Positions 23,705 to 35,809 of a DNA stretch of 64,000 nucleotides are shown here, piece after piece. Source of the DNA: Pterois miles. Lineage: Eukaryota; Chordata; Actinopteri; Perciformes; Scorpaenidae. Within the stretch, counting starts at the first letter, position 1. The number at the start of each line of letters is the position of its first letter. Made by a program: the position numbers and the translations under genes. A model generated the notes under the pieces. It made no database searches and was not told where the DNA came from. It worked only from the letters and a program-made list of their open reading frames with translations. Location: the NCBI GenBank assembly GCA_947000775.1, contig CAMQGK010000466.1:2527001-2591000 (forward strand). Direction: 5' to 3'.

Positions 23705-24469
23705 CTGAACCCTATTTTCCCACATTTTTGTGTCTAAGTGACAAAGAGGGACAACAATTTTTGAAATTGGTCCAGTATTGAGGGAGTGTGTTGCAGCCGC
23801 CGGCCGCTAAATGAGCTGCGACGTAATCATTTGGGGCAATCTGTTACCATCAGTTTACATCCACTAAAAGTACTTGTCTTTGCAGGATCGGATAGTTATT
23901 ATGTGTCAAACAACATTACGGAAAAGGCGCTGCAGAGAAATTAAACCTTCTTCCTACCTTTCGCTTTCCGTTTGTCATTGTGTCATGTGATTGTTGCCAG
24001 AAGACAAGGGTGGAAACATGAGCGAGAGTGGAGAGAGGAGTGGCACGGGACACCAGTGTTGTCAGAGTTTGTTGTGTTGGAGTAAAAAAAGTGCAGCTTA
24101 ACGTGATGGCTGAATATTTAGCTGATTTTGACGATGTGAATGCGACGTGAGATTTTAGACTTGTGTGACACACAATACAGACCGGATCAAGCGAAAGGTT
24201 AAAAAAAAAAAAAAAAAGGTTTATTTCTCTGTAGGGTCATTTCCATAATGTTGTCAGATACTTATAATTATAATGTGAGCCAGTCGGTGTCAAAAACACA
24301 CACTTTTAGTGGACGTAAACCGAGGGTACCAGGTTGCATAAATGATTACAGCTTGTTTAGTGGCTGGCGGCTGCAGCGTTCTCCCTCAATACTGGACCTT
24401 TTTCAAAAAATGTTGTCTCCATTAGTCACTTAGACACAAAAACATGGGACGATAAGGTCCAGGTTGAAT
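23705..24469. mobile_element. Fold-back element with ~180 bp inverted arms
   Basis: The left arm 23705-23885 and the right arm 24285-24469 are inverted copies: TTTTTGTGTCTAAGTGAC, GGTCCAGTATTGAGGGAG, a GCAGCCGCC stretch, GTAATCATTT and CCACTAAAAGT appear in order in the left arm and, reverse complemented, in the right. The central ~400 bp is not repeated and has no transposase. Arms this long are more typical of fold-back or MITE elements than of ordinary Tc1 or hAT copies. Confidence 0.75.
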
Positions 24470-25789
24470 TATCGAACTCATCCTTTAATGTATAGGCTAA
24501 TTAGCGTGATCACAACAAAACCTACATACCGACATAGAGCCCTCTGTTCTTACCAGTAAATACAGGACTGCAGCTGCACATGTAACTGCATGTTGAATTG
24601 TACTTGCATGTGATATACACAGAGACAGAAATAAGTGCTATCAGAAAAAATTAAACTTAATCAACAGAGAAAAGAAAAAACACTGCAACACTAAAACAAA
24701 AACACCGGCATCAATTACTGCACTTTTGATTAGTTGAATTATCATTTAACCAGCATTTAAAAGGTAGAGCTAAAACTTTAAAAGCAAGAACTTTTTAGAC
24801 CTAACCTTAAAAAGACCTTTAAGGTGCCCGACAACTGCACAAACTAACGTGGGGGTGAGCTAAACATGTTTTGACAGATTGTAGAGACAGAGATATCAAT
24901 CTCTGACACTTGTCCCTTCATTAATGTGCTGACAGACGTTTGCCAAATTATACTTGATGAACTTTTTTTTTCCAAAAGAACGTTAACTGTTGAAAAGAAA
25001 AAAAAAAACATTTTGTCATGCAAGAGTGTTTAATCATTATGAGAGGGTCACATTGTAAAGGACAGAGGGTGTCGTATCCTGTACGGAAATTTTGATTTGT
25101 GATTTTGGGCTATGCAAATAAAATTGACTTCACTTGAAATGTACCATGTTGATACTTCCCACACATGGCAGGTCATACAGTAGATAGTAGTTACTTATAC
25201 AGCCAGCACTTTATTACATACCCTAATCCTTCCAAGTGGATTTAAAGTAAATCCCCACATTAATTCTTCTTTGGCTCATTAGTCTGAATGGAAGCAAAAA
25301 TTAGTTGAAAGCACTAATGCCAAAGACTTGAGTCACTGTGCATAGACTAATTGGTATCTCTACTGGCATGCTGTGCTGAGGGAGCATCACCAAGGCAATC
25401 AAAAGGGGATGAGAGAGAAAGGACGAGGAATAAGGTCAATGTCGCATCAGATTTTGTAAAGAATCTCCTATGGGAGAGCCAACCCTATCACCACACAAGA
25501 AAGGCGATGTTGAACAACTGGAAATTTTCGCCTTGTGCAATACCAGCACACGGTAAATACTATATGGTTAAGGTTAGGAAGAGGTTGTGCCATGGTTACG
25601 GTATGGTAAGGGTTGGTTAAAAAAGCTATATACAGGTCTGGGCTGAGATTGACTGCACACAGCTCTCACCGCTGACACCAAGCCAAGCTGTTCTCATAGA
25701 CCGTTCGTAGCTATACCTACAAAATGTAAAGCACTTTTTTCTTATCTTGTATTTGTTATAATTTCTTATGTATCCCACAAACTCAGTTT
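24470..25789. other. Non-coding stretch with poly-A patches
   Basis: Short homopolymer A/T runs near 24962-24972 and 25000-25010. No gene or repeat recognised. Confidence 0.4.
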
Positions 25790-26110
25790 ATATGTAATCC
25801 ATGTAACTGCGAACCAGGAAGGATAAACACCATCAAACACTGCATGGGGAGGAGGTTGGGGTGGATAGATGGGTCACAAAATAAAGGACTTTCTCCCAGG
25901 AGACCAATGTTCGTATCCTGTGTGAAACCAGAAATCAGTGTTGATATATTTATCACGTTACTTCTGTACTTAGGTAACACTCCTTCTGAAGTTATTTTAA
26001 CCCAAGCCATCTTTTCCTAAGTAGTTTTTTTTTTTTTTTTTTTTTATCTAAACCTAACCAAGTTATTTCCTGTGACAATGGAAGTTTATTTTGAAAAGAC
26101 TGTTTGCAGA
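25790..26110 (+). repeat. Dispersed repeat family with 'cctgtgtgaaa' core, copy 2
   Basis: Shares CCAGGAGACCAATGTTCGTA-TCCTGTGTGAAA and a CTAAACCTAACCAAG segment with 5510-5800 and 45990-46395. A T homopolymer of about 22 bases (26024-26045) interrupts it. Confidence 0.45.
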
Positions 26111-26179
26111 ACTTGATACTTTGCTGGAACTTGGTAGGAAAATGCAGGAAAATTGACAAATAACTTTTTGCAAGATATC

Positions 26180-26490
26180 ACATGAACCGTTGTGTGAGGA
26201 TACGTTACACAGGAAAATATGGAGGTGGCTCAGCCAAAATGTCAGCGGCTAGCAGACAGCCCACGCTAACAGTGCTAACAGCGCTAACAATAGCAACAGT
26301 GCTAACAGAACCAACAGTGTTAACAGGGGTTAACACACTCACCGGGGCAACCTGGCTTCCACAACGATGCCATTCTGTCAGGGACTGAAATTCGGTGCAG
26401 ACTGATTTAACTTGACTCAATATTCGGTAATATCAACGTAATTTCATCAGTACCCTTAAAAGTACAGAGTTCAGTACCAAACCCTTCTGA
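26180..26490 (+). repeat. Degenerate GCTAACAGT tandem and flanking repeat
   Basis: 26262-26335 is a short irregular tandem of about 9-12 bp units (GCTAACAGTGCTAACAGCG, AACAGTGTTAACAGGGG). The flanks (GGAGGTGGCTCAGCCAAAAT) read like fish repeat DNA. The tandem makes the spurious Leu-Thr-rich ORF here. Confidence 0.45.
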
Positions 26491-27928
26491 ACACTGGTGC
26501 ATAATGTGAGCAGCAGATTCACTAGTAATGGTACTATTGAGCTACTGATCAAAAAATACCTTCTGCTTGTTAAACAGAGGCGACAGGACGTTACAACTCA
26601 TTAGGTGTTTAACACTGACGCTGTATCTGTGGGCATCTGCAATGGGCCAGAAATTATACAGCTCCTTTGGCTACGGTTGTATTGTTTAAATATGTATGAG
26701 TAACATTTTCTTGCTCTGCCTCTTTATCTCCTTTACCTCTACGAGCCTTTATTTTACCTGTAAATGTCTTAAAATTTAGAGCCATTTCCAATCTTTATGA
26801 CAGAACGTGTTCCAACACTTCACTGAAACTATGAATCTTAAATGCTCAGTGAAATATTTTAGATATCCTGTCTATCTTTTTATACATATTTTCCCAAAAT
26901 GATGGTCACATTTCTTTTTTTTTATCTTTGAAGCTCTGAGTTCTCAACTAGAATTTAAGTAAAGTTGATTGTCTGAATAACTTTTGGCTGCATGGCATGA
27001 CTTTTATATCAAGAACCATGTTCACATACAGTTTGGCTCATTGGATTGTACAAAGAGAATGTGAGCTGACAGCCTTCGGACCTGCATGTGATCCTGAAAT
27101 GATCAGATGATAAAAGCTGCACTGAGTCACCTGTACTGTCACCTCATCCAGAAACTCTAAAACACACACATCCTGTTTCACTGTCAACTCTTACATTTTC
27201 CTTGTACAATACACCATTTGATTTATTACTTTACTGTTTTAAGTTTTAACTGTATTGTGTTTTCCAAAATTTATATCGTTTTCACATTTCTAAATGACAA
27301 ATTTAATTCGTACTCCCGTTCCAAAAACCATAACATCTGTATTCAATGTCCTGTTTACTTTACAAGATAGCCTAATTTGCAAAAATTGGTAAGCATGTGT
27401 TCATAAAATGAGGTTGCCGCAAGTAGTTTTTGTGATATTCTAACAACAGCCGGCAGTATTCATCATCCGTAAGTGCCCTCTAGAGTTGCATCCTTGCTTT
27501 CAGCACCCATTCCCCTCTACTTCCCAAAACACACTGATGATCGCTTGGTCCGTTTTAATGGCAGCCGATAATCACCATCTCCAATAGGCTCCCTAAAGCA
27601 CTCCCCCATGGTGCTTTTGCTTCCCTGCCTCCACTCAGCTCAGTCGCAGTGTGCGGTTTGTGGTCTGAAGATTGGTAAAAGCCACCGGGAGGCTAAACGC
27701 TCTGCCTCCTTCTATTCTTTATCACCATTTCAGACAAGAGCTGCAATGCAAGTGGAATGGATTAGGTGACCTGTGGGTGGGAATGTGGCAGTGAGACAAA
27801 CCCAAACAGCGGTGCAGCTGGAAGGCAATTCACTGACTAACATGCAGCATGTTGAATTGACCGTGTGCACTGATTTATTAAAGACTTGAGCTTCTTTTAT
27901 AGACTTTTCGTTATAAAAACATGTTATA
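26491..27928. other. Non-coding stretch, nothing recognised
   Basis: No gene, microsatellite or repeat family recognised. Confidence 0.4.
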
Positions 27929-28241
27929 GGGGGCGGCAGTAGCTCAGTCTGTAGGGAGTTGGCTTGGGAACCGGAGGGTCACCGACATGGACCAAAAACT
28001 GAGTGTGAACTGGTAGCTGGAGAGGTGCCAGTTTACCTCTTGGGCACTGCCGAGGTGCCCCTGAGCAAGGCACCAAACCCCCAACTGCTCGGGGCGCTTG
28101 TCAGGAGCAGCCCCCTCACTCTGACATCTCTCCATTACTGCATGTATGTGTGTTTCAGGTCTGCATGTACCATGTATGAGTTTAACAGAGTGTAAAATTG
28201 AATTTCCCCATTGTGGGACTAATAAAGGTTGATCTTCTTCT
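27929..28241 (+). mobile_element. tRNA-derived SINE with B box deleted
   Basis: Closely matches 9602-9933 throughout, but where that copy has GTCACCGGTTCAAGTCCCACATGG-type text this one reads GTCACCGACATGG: about 14 bp that include the B box are missing. The A box is intact (AGTAGCTCAGTCTG). The 3' segment and a short (TTC)n tail remain. Loss of the B box should impair polymerase III initiation (general knowledge), so this copy is probably not an active source. Confidence 0.85.
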
Positions 28242-29875
28242 ATAGAGGAATCCGGAGCCTCAAATACAATACAGAGCAAAGGAGTGGTCTGATGTGTCAG
28301 CGAACAGCTGTTTCCAGATGGTTCTGTAGGATGGTGAGACTTTGGGGGGACTGGGGAGAAAAGCTGCCAGCTTTTGCAATGAAGTTCAGTTTGGAGAAGT
28401 TTTTATCCAATGCATTGGTCTCAGACATGCTGGATATCTTACTTTGCTACTCAAGGCCTCCTCCAAAGTGTGTAGTGCAGATTGGGAATCATCTAGTTTT
28501 TAGAGAGGCAACTTATGGTCTGGGGCATGGGACGTTCCTGAGGAAATTATGAGAGAAGCGACAAGTTTAAGTGATCCGCAATTTTTCTGCAGAGCTGTGT
28601 GAAATGTTTTCATTATCAGTCTCCAGCACATCTGTTGATGTGCAGAAGAAACTGTGCAGAATATAAATCAAAATGACAAGTTTGAGGGGCACATAGCGGG
28701 GGATGGAGGGTATGGGAAGGGGGTTCTGTGGTAATTTTACAACACTCTGACGCTGGTTGCACAAAATTTAACCAGCGGATCTGCTGTGCATAATTGTGGC
28801 TTGATGGTAACAACATTATGGTACAACATTACTTCAGTTAGAGAACACAGATGGAACAGACCTGCTGTCCTCAGGCTCCTTAGTAGTACTATACGGACAA
28901 TATGTCCTTTACAGCGAAGGAAAGACCTTCAGTATATTACTGAAGTGCTTATGTATGTGTAAGATTAGTGTCTGTATTTGCTATCTCACCGTTATCCAAT
29001 CTAGTTTCATACGGGTCTTTATTGTTAGCAGCAAACAACATGCTCAGGAGTGTGAACAACATGAGTTTATTTCAAATGCACAATGCTGTCCAATACTAAT
29101 CCTGAACAGGTCAAATGTTAATTGTGTAATATTGACCTTCGTATTATCAGCAGAGAAAAGTTCCCTTTCGTCAATAGGCAGATGGTGTTCTCCCTCTGCT
29201 TGGTGACGTCATTGATGGTAGTCCATGGCAACACCGCTACACGGTTGATGATCCTGCTCCTTTATTCCTGTTCTTCAGGAGTAAATGAGCATAAGACATC
29301 TCCAGGAAGTGATTTACTGTCTGAAAACCTTCACAGGACTTTAGCTGAAGGTGATGCCGGCACCCCATGTTGTAAAGCGAGCTGCCCATCTCGTGCACAA
29401 TTTAACAGATGAGTGGCAGGATGTAAAATAACGTGCAGTAGGAGTTGAGGAGGTAAACATTTTGTTGTGAGATAAGGTCAAGTGGACGGTATATGAGAGG
29501 TTTGAACTCGAAAAATTGTTATTAAACTGTCAGAAAACAGCAGTAGACTGAAGATTGATGTACTCTTGGGCAATTTTCTATGACACAGCTCTGACATACT
29601 GCAAGGTGTTGAATGTGAATCTGAAGTTCATAAAATGGTACAGGAGCAAGGGACGCTCTGGTGTCAAAACTGTGTTACAGGCTGATTCTGTGTGTAGACA
29701 AACTAGTCAAACACTAACTGTGACACATTCAAAAGGCAGCCCACAAGAGATACAGCTTCATTATGAGCAAAAATGAATGGTGAATGGTGGCAGGTAACCT
29801 TTATTTTCCTCAGGAGCAGGAAATAGTTCCCTCGATCTTGATTTGCTCACAATGCTGGCTTAAAGCATAGACCAT
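28242..29875. other. Non-coding stretch of unclear origin
   Basis: Complex sequence with several 80-110 codon ORFs (28229-28552, 29122-29412) that resemble nothing I know. It could be an unrecognised old element or unique intronic sequence. Confidence 0.35.
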
Positions 29876-30264
29876 ATAGGCGGTCGTCTAAGGCGCCTTC
29901 TAAAAATAATTTTTTACAAAAATGCCCGTGCGTGCCCTTCCTCGTTTCGTGTTTTTTTTTCACCCCTGTAATGCTCTTTCTCACACTTCATTTGTGAAAC
30001 CAACATTTAAGCCAAACACATCAGGGACCAATTGTTTATTTATATTATAATAAATACAATTATTTATGAAAATAAAAATCTGTATTTTTCTCTTAAAACC
30101 ATTGTGATGTCTGATGTTTGTTGTTGTTTATGAGGCTAGGGTTAGGGTTCTGGGGGGTTGACCCTTAAGCCTAATGCTAGAGCAGCGCTGCCATCTATGG
30201 CACCTATGGGGGTCTCTGAATCTGAATTTTGTCCAGGGCCCCAAAAGGGCTAGAGCCGACCCTG
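29876..30264 (-). mobile_element. Probable ITR element fragment (CAGGGTCGGCTC family)
   Basis: In reverse it starts CAGGGTCGGCTCTAGCCCTT-TTGGGGCC and ends near AGACGACCGCCTATA, both known to me as ends of a common fish repeat. The interior has AACCCTAACCCTAGCC. Boundaries are approximate. Confidence 0.5.
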
Positions 30265-31254
30265 TTTGCTCATTTAATTTTCATATGCGTTCCCAAAAAT
30301 GGAAAATATGGCTTTACAAAACCACTCGACTCACTGTCTTACAATAGAGCCAAATAGAAATCCCAACACACAACTCACAAGCCTTTTGGTGATTAATGGC
30401 AATCAGTGTTATCCAACAAAAGTGCCACAGATGGCAAATATCGGGCAATAAATAATAATTAAAAAACAACTCCAGTTCCAAAAATTCTGCTAAGTTCTTA
30501 CCCAATAAACGTGCCCATTTCCTTGTGTCCTGTTAAGCTATTCTGTGTGCCTCGTATTTGTACACCTATTATGTACAGATCTAATGGCTGTGGTCACGAA
30601 CAATGGAAAACGCTACGCTGAAAAGAGACACATTTACAGAATGCAGATATAGAGACCGGCTATTGTTAAAAGAATACCTTACTGATACACACTGAAAAAG
30701 GCATAGCTGAAAAATCAGTGCATTTTTTCCCCTGTGCTGAATTTAGACATTGAAAACTGAGTAAAGCAACAATCGTATTGATTTGGGTGTGTGCAGCTTT
30801 TTTGTTCTTTGTGGACTTTGTCTTTGGTAACATGCACCCCGGCTCTCTCTCTCTTTTTGCCTTATCGTGCTTGAGTTTGCAGAGAAAAAGTTTTTTTTTG
30901 TCAGCATCTCAAAGACTTAACTTATTAGCAACTTGTGCAAAACTGAAACACCTCTGAGAGCTGTTGTGTCCTTAAAGGCTCAATTCTTTCTTCAACCTTT
31001 GCGCCCTTCACTCTCAGTTCAAACCTTTCACTTTTCTCTGTTGATGATGCAAACTCTCCAGACTTCTAATAAGTCTGATTATGTAAAATGGCCAGTGGCC
31101 TATGGCGACAAGTTTTTATGCTCTGTGTTACTTCAATGCTATTGTACTTGAACAGTTACAGATTGACTGATTCGTATAATGTGAAACCTTGAGTGTAAAT
31201 TTAATCCCGAACTCTGAGAATCATGTATATTTCCCATAAAAATGTTACTGGATG
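30265..31254. other. Non-coding stretch, nothing recognised
   Basis: No gene or repeat recognised. Confidence 0.4.
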
Positions 31255-31695
31255 ACACTTACTGGACAAATTGGGATGAAGTTTTGTACAAAAACTCATG
31301 ACTCCCAGTGAAGGAATCGTACAGACGTTGGTGATCCTCCGACTTTTCATGTAGCGAGACCATGAGGTTGGTTTGTTAGGGAATTTGGTTCAGACATTCA
31401 TTTCTCACTCAGGATAAGATTTATTCATCTAGCACCATCATCAGTTCAAAATGTTCATTTGTCCATTACTTTGGTTTATGACTCAAAACCTGCAGCTGTA
31501 GTTTGCATTTGATACTAACTAGCAAATGTTGGCATGCTAACATGCTAAACTAAGATGGTGAAAATGGTAAACAGTATACCTGCTTTGCATTAGCATGTTG
31601 TCACTGTGAGCATGTTAGCATGGTGATGTTAGCATTGAGCTCAAAGCACTGCTGTGTAGCTACAGCCTCACAGAGCCCCTAGCATGACTGTAGAA
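31255..31695 (+). repeat. Fish repeat rich in AGCATGCTAACA words, long copy
   Basis: Carries TTTTCATGTAGCGAGACCAT-GAGGTTGG, GGTTCAGACATTCATTTC, CTAGCACCATCATCAGTTCA-AAATG, GGCATGCTAACATGCTAAAC, GAGCATGTTAGCATGGTGAT and ATTGAGCTCAAAGCACTGCT in the order known for this widespread fish repeat. Directly abuts the ITR element that begins at 31696. Confidence 0.7.
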
Positions 31696-32146
31696 CTATA
31701 GACTGTATATAAAGATGGACGACATGACAGCTCCCAAAAAGTGAAGCCAAAACATCTTGATAGCCCCTGGTGGCCGGCTGCAGTATAGGTCATAAATCCT
31801 GCCCCTCCATATTAGCAGATGGGACATGGGTCAAACTAAAATGTCAAAGTACACCTCAAACAATTGTTTTTCCTGTCATTTTAGGTAGTTCTTGTCACGC
31901 TAATGTATGTTAAAGTGTTGAGTTCTCTGAAACGTTTGGTTTTAATTAGTTATTTGATATATTCGTGCTTGGCAGGCTGTGACACTCTCTTGATACCACG
32001 GCTCCACTGCCAGATCTCTACACAGACTGTGGCTCCAAATGATGTCAAAATCTCAAGATGGAGGCTCCTGTATCTGGGATATTATGGCTTCACTTCTGTA
32101 CAGTGGGAGGAAGTGGAGACGCATCGTCCATCTACACAGTCAATGC
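31696..32146 (+). mobile_element. ITR element (TAGACTGTATATAAAGATGG family, type B), copy 1
   Basis: Left end TATAGACTGTATATAAAGATGG; right end CGTCCATCTACACAGTCAATG, its inverted repeat. The interior has AGTGAAGCCAAAACATCTTG, CCCCTGGTGGCCGGCTGCAG, AGCAGATGGGACATGGGTC and GTACAGTGGGAGGAAGTGG. Other copies lie at 36450-37138 (minus) and 48009-48614 (plus). Internally shorter than the 48 kb copy. Confidence 0.75.
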
Positions 32147-32712
32147 TGTAGACCCTCAGTGTTGTTAAAGTAGTAAAGACATTGTCTGCACTTTCCTTAT
32201 TGCAACCATGGCCTAAAGATCTGCATTATACTGTACTGTATATTATGTATATTATACTCCACACTTATAACAAACTTGCAACAAAATGAATTTATGTGTC
32301 GCTTATTATGAACGTATTTATTTAATAATTACGCTTGACACGTCCAACAAAATTTCAGGTAAAAAAAAAATTCTACATACATCATAAACAAATATGTTGC
32401 TTTGTGGTGGTCACATACTGATCTACGGTAGCAGAAATCAGACTAAACAAAATGGTTGTATACACAGCGACACACATTGTAAGCTGGAGAGAGAACAGAG
32501 TAGCTTCCAGGAGTTATCATCCTTTCAATCCTCCCTCCTTTTCTTGTCCTTCTCACATCCCCCTCGGCAAAATTAATTTAGCCGTGCCTTATTCACAGCA
32601 GGTTTATTAGTTTGCTTTAGTCTTTGACTCCCTGATGATTTCTGTAATTACAGACTCTCACCACTATGTACAAAAATACTGTGTATGTGTGTGTGGTTGG
32701 TGGTGTGTGTGG

Positions 32713-32771
<59 letters not shown>

Positions 32772-32851
32772 AGTATGTCAGTGGGTCTTTTGCAAGTGTT
32801 ATTTCTAGGTTTACATGTTCCAACATTGGGTGATTATATGTCTCTGACTTT

Positions 32852-32902
<51 letters not shown>

Positions 32903-33594
32903 CTCCTTTGTTTAATATTGGAGGTTCAAAAGCCCTTGTGTGTACCCTGTGGGTCTTTGAAGCATTGTGTTAATGAATAGGTTATATTATGCATGCACCA
33001 CTGCTTTTACACTTCTAAGACAAGAAAAGAAGAAGTTCTTTCTTTTTAGGCATCCTAAGTTATTGCAAGAAGAGATTTCTAATTTGCCCAGGTGCAGTTG
33101 AAAGACAAAAACTTCCCGCAAGCTCGATGCATGCATTAGTTTGTTGTTTCAGGTTTTCAGTAATATGAGGGAGAAGCATCTACTGTGGCACCATCAGGAG
33201 GTCTATCCTCCGTAACCGCAACAAATTAGGATTCAAGTCTGAGTCTTTTTTTTTTCTTTTTTTTTTTGCCGTTACAAATCAACAGCAAGGCAAATGAGAT
33301 ATTATTCCATAATTTTGGTCTCCTTCTTCCAGTGTTTTCCTAAGCATCGAGATGGATGGGCATGCACCAGCATAAAAGAAATCCAGCAGGAGACAGAGTT
33401 CAGTTTAACATTTTTCCTTTTCTGTTAGACATCAACAGAATGACTGATTATATTTTAAAAAATATGGCTGTTTATAACCTTGGATACAAAGAGCGAAAGA
33501 TTGATGCTAACGCACACAATTATATACAGTTTACTGCATACCTGTAGCGATATATACTGGGGTGAGATACATAGTGTAGTTATTGTATAAAGTA
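32147..33594. other. Non-coding stretch with two (TG)n arrays
   Basis: (TG)n at about 32681-32770 and 32854-32900, separated by about 83 bp of complex sequence. A homopolymer T-rich run lies near 33247-33267. Nothing else is recognised. Confidence 0.5.
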
Positions 33595-33755
33595 TGGCTG
33601 AAACGATTAGTCAATAGACAGAAAATCACTCATCAAACATTTTGATAATTGATTAGTTGTTATGTTAATTCCAGATTCTCAATGGTGAGAATTTGCCACA
33701 CGTCTTTGTCTTATGTGGTACTAAATTTAATGTGTTTAGATTTTGGACTACTAGT
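33595..33755 (+). mobile_element. hAT-like element end fragment (GGCTGAAACGATTAGTC)
   Basis: Begins TATGGCTGAAACGATTAGTC, then CAGAAAATCACTCATC and CAGATTCTCAATGGTGAG, CTTTGTCTTATGTGGTAC and TTTAGATTTTGGACTACTAG, in the order of a common fish hAT-like family. Only this end is present. Confidence 0.55.
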
Positions 33756-33770
33756 TGAAAAAAAAAATAA

Positions 33771-33835
33771 ATAAGATAAGATAGATAAGATATTATTTAT
33801 TTGTCCCACAGTGGAGAAATTTACATATATTTACA
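33771..33835 (-). mobile_element. LINE/SINE-type 3' tail fragment
   Basis: ATAAGATAAGATAGATAAGA-TATTATTTATTTGTCCCACA-GTGGAGAAATT is the reversed L2-like 3' terminus with reiterated ATAAG units. No body sequence is attached. Confidence 0.5.
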
Positions 33836-33854
33836 AATAAATAAACATCTGAAG

Positions 33855-35020
33855 TAGGGTTGTCAATAGATTAAGATATTTAATCAAGATTAATTGCATG
33901 ATTGTCCATCATTAAGCTAAAATTAATTGCACTTTTTTTTTTAATCTGTTCAAAATGTACCTTAAAGGGTAATTTGTCAAGTATTAAATACTCTGATCAA
34001 CATAGGAGTGGACAAATATGCTGCTTTATGTAAATGTATGTACAGTATATATTTATCATGGAGATCAATTAACAACACAAAACATTCACAATTAATGTCC
34101 AGAAACCCTCGTGGGTACTGCATTTAGTATAAAAAATATGATCAAATCATAACATGGCAAACTGAACAGCTGTCAATGTGTCAGCGTGCCGACTTGACTA
34201 TGACTTGCCACAAACTGCATTATTTTGCATCATCACTGATTATCATAAAGTGCGCATGTCTGTTCACATTCACATATTTTGAGGTCAGAGGTCAAGGGAC
34301 TCCTTTGAAAATGGCCATTTCAGTTTGTCCTCCAGTTTCATATCCTCCTGAATACCAGGGAAAAAAAAAGTTGTCACATTATCATTATTTTTTTATCCCC
34401 ATCTCTTTGTAGGGTAATTAGAACACTGAAAGCATTTTTTTGAAAAAAAAGTTTTTATTTTTAAGATATCATGTGTCCTCTGTAGTGGACATCAGAACAC
34501 CATACATATGAATTGGAACCTTGACGGCAACTAGTCTGTCCTGGAGAAATTATCAAAGTTAACATAAGGAGGAGTTTAACATTCCACATATTTGTCCATA
34601 ACTTTTGTGTTTTGTCTGTGTTGTGCTTTGACACTATCATGTGTCCACGGTGGACATCTGAACGCAATGAGTGAAACTGAACCTTGATGGCAAACAGTTA
34701 GTCCCAAACAAAATGCCAGGGTTTAACACTCACATAACTGTCCATCATCACTTTTGTTTTGTGTTGACTTGTGCTTATTTGGCGTGATACTTCAAAAAGC
34801 AATTCCCCTTCTTGGAAACACAAAGGAATACCTTGCACTTACTTTTCCTTTTCCCATAAAATGTGCTTGCACTGACGGCGGCCATTTTGCAGGATGAAAA
34901 AGTTAAAGGTAACAAAGACCCTGCTTTGAACTGCTGGTAGTCAGGAGGATATGACACATCAGCATCTTCACTCTACCTTCAAAACTGAGTCTGCTACAAC
35001 CTCTGAAAGATTGTTTGCAT
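33855..35020 (+). mobile_element. hAT-like element interrupted by a second element
   Basis: Left end TAGGGTTGTCAATAGATTAA, then ATTAATTGCATGATTGTCCAT, TCTGTTCAAAATGTACCTTA-AAGGG, ATTTTGAGGTCAGAGGTCAA-GGG, as known for a very common fish element. The text stops at CAGTTTCAT (34331-34340) and resumes at CAGCATCTTCACTCTACCTTC (34961) after the insertion at 34340-34952. The right terminus is not preserved. No transposase. Confidence 0.7.
34340..34952. mobile_element. ITR element nested in a hAT-like element
   Basis: Left end ATATCCTCCTGAATACCAG; right end CTGGTAGTCAGGAGGATAT, its inverted repeat. Inside are two tandem copies of a ~169 bp unit that begin at about 34465 and 34634 (ATCATGTGTCC followed by GTGGACATC, GAACC TTGA.GGCAA and TAACATT/TAACACT segments). 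No transposase. The host element resumes on the right side of it. Confidence 0.7.
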
Positions 35021-35741
35021 TATCATAGCGTTGTTTGGCAGACCTAATCTGAAGACATAAACTTGGGCTTTAAGAAATTCTGATGAGTCATATTTCACCA
35101 TTTTCTGACATTTTATACACATATGTACCTTTTAAAAAGGATATTATTGATCAGACATTTTAGAGACATTTTATTTAGAGCTTTTGTATTTTAGGATAGC
35201 ATGCAGCGCAACTGATATTCTCAGTAACATCAATTTACTGCACACGTCGTCAGATACAATGCGTGTAAAGCATAAACGTAGTCAGCCAACTAATGGCCAG
35301 AAAACATGGGGTTATGGTTGACAGCCTGGCCGTTGCCTGTTGTGGCCGTGGCTGTTTTTCTCTGCAGCTACTGTACAGCCACAGATTGTCACCACAACGC
35401 AGATTCACTTGCGTAACACAGACTCTTTTGTCCGTTTTAGCTTTCCAGGTGCCTTAAGATAACGGGCTATTTCTGGGAAGAACCCAGAGGGAATTGATTT
35501 GGCTACAGGAGGTGAAGGAAGGAATGAGCAGAGAAGGATGGGCATATGGAGTCATTTGTCTTTTGAAAGCTGCGTCTTTGAGGCAGTGGCTGATGGGGTG
35601 CCAAATATGAGTCTATGAGTATGTGTGTACAGAAGATTTTAGCTGAATAAAACAGTCACGGTAAACCGTGCAACCAGGATGGTTTCCACACCTGAAGATC
35701 AATAAGAGTGTTCTGAGTGGCTTAAAGGTCTACATCTACCT

Positions 35742-35809
<68 letters not shown>

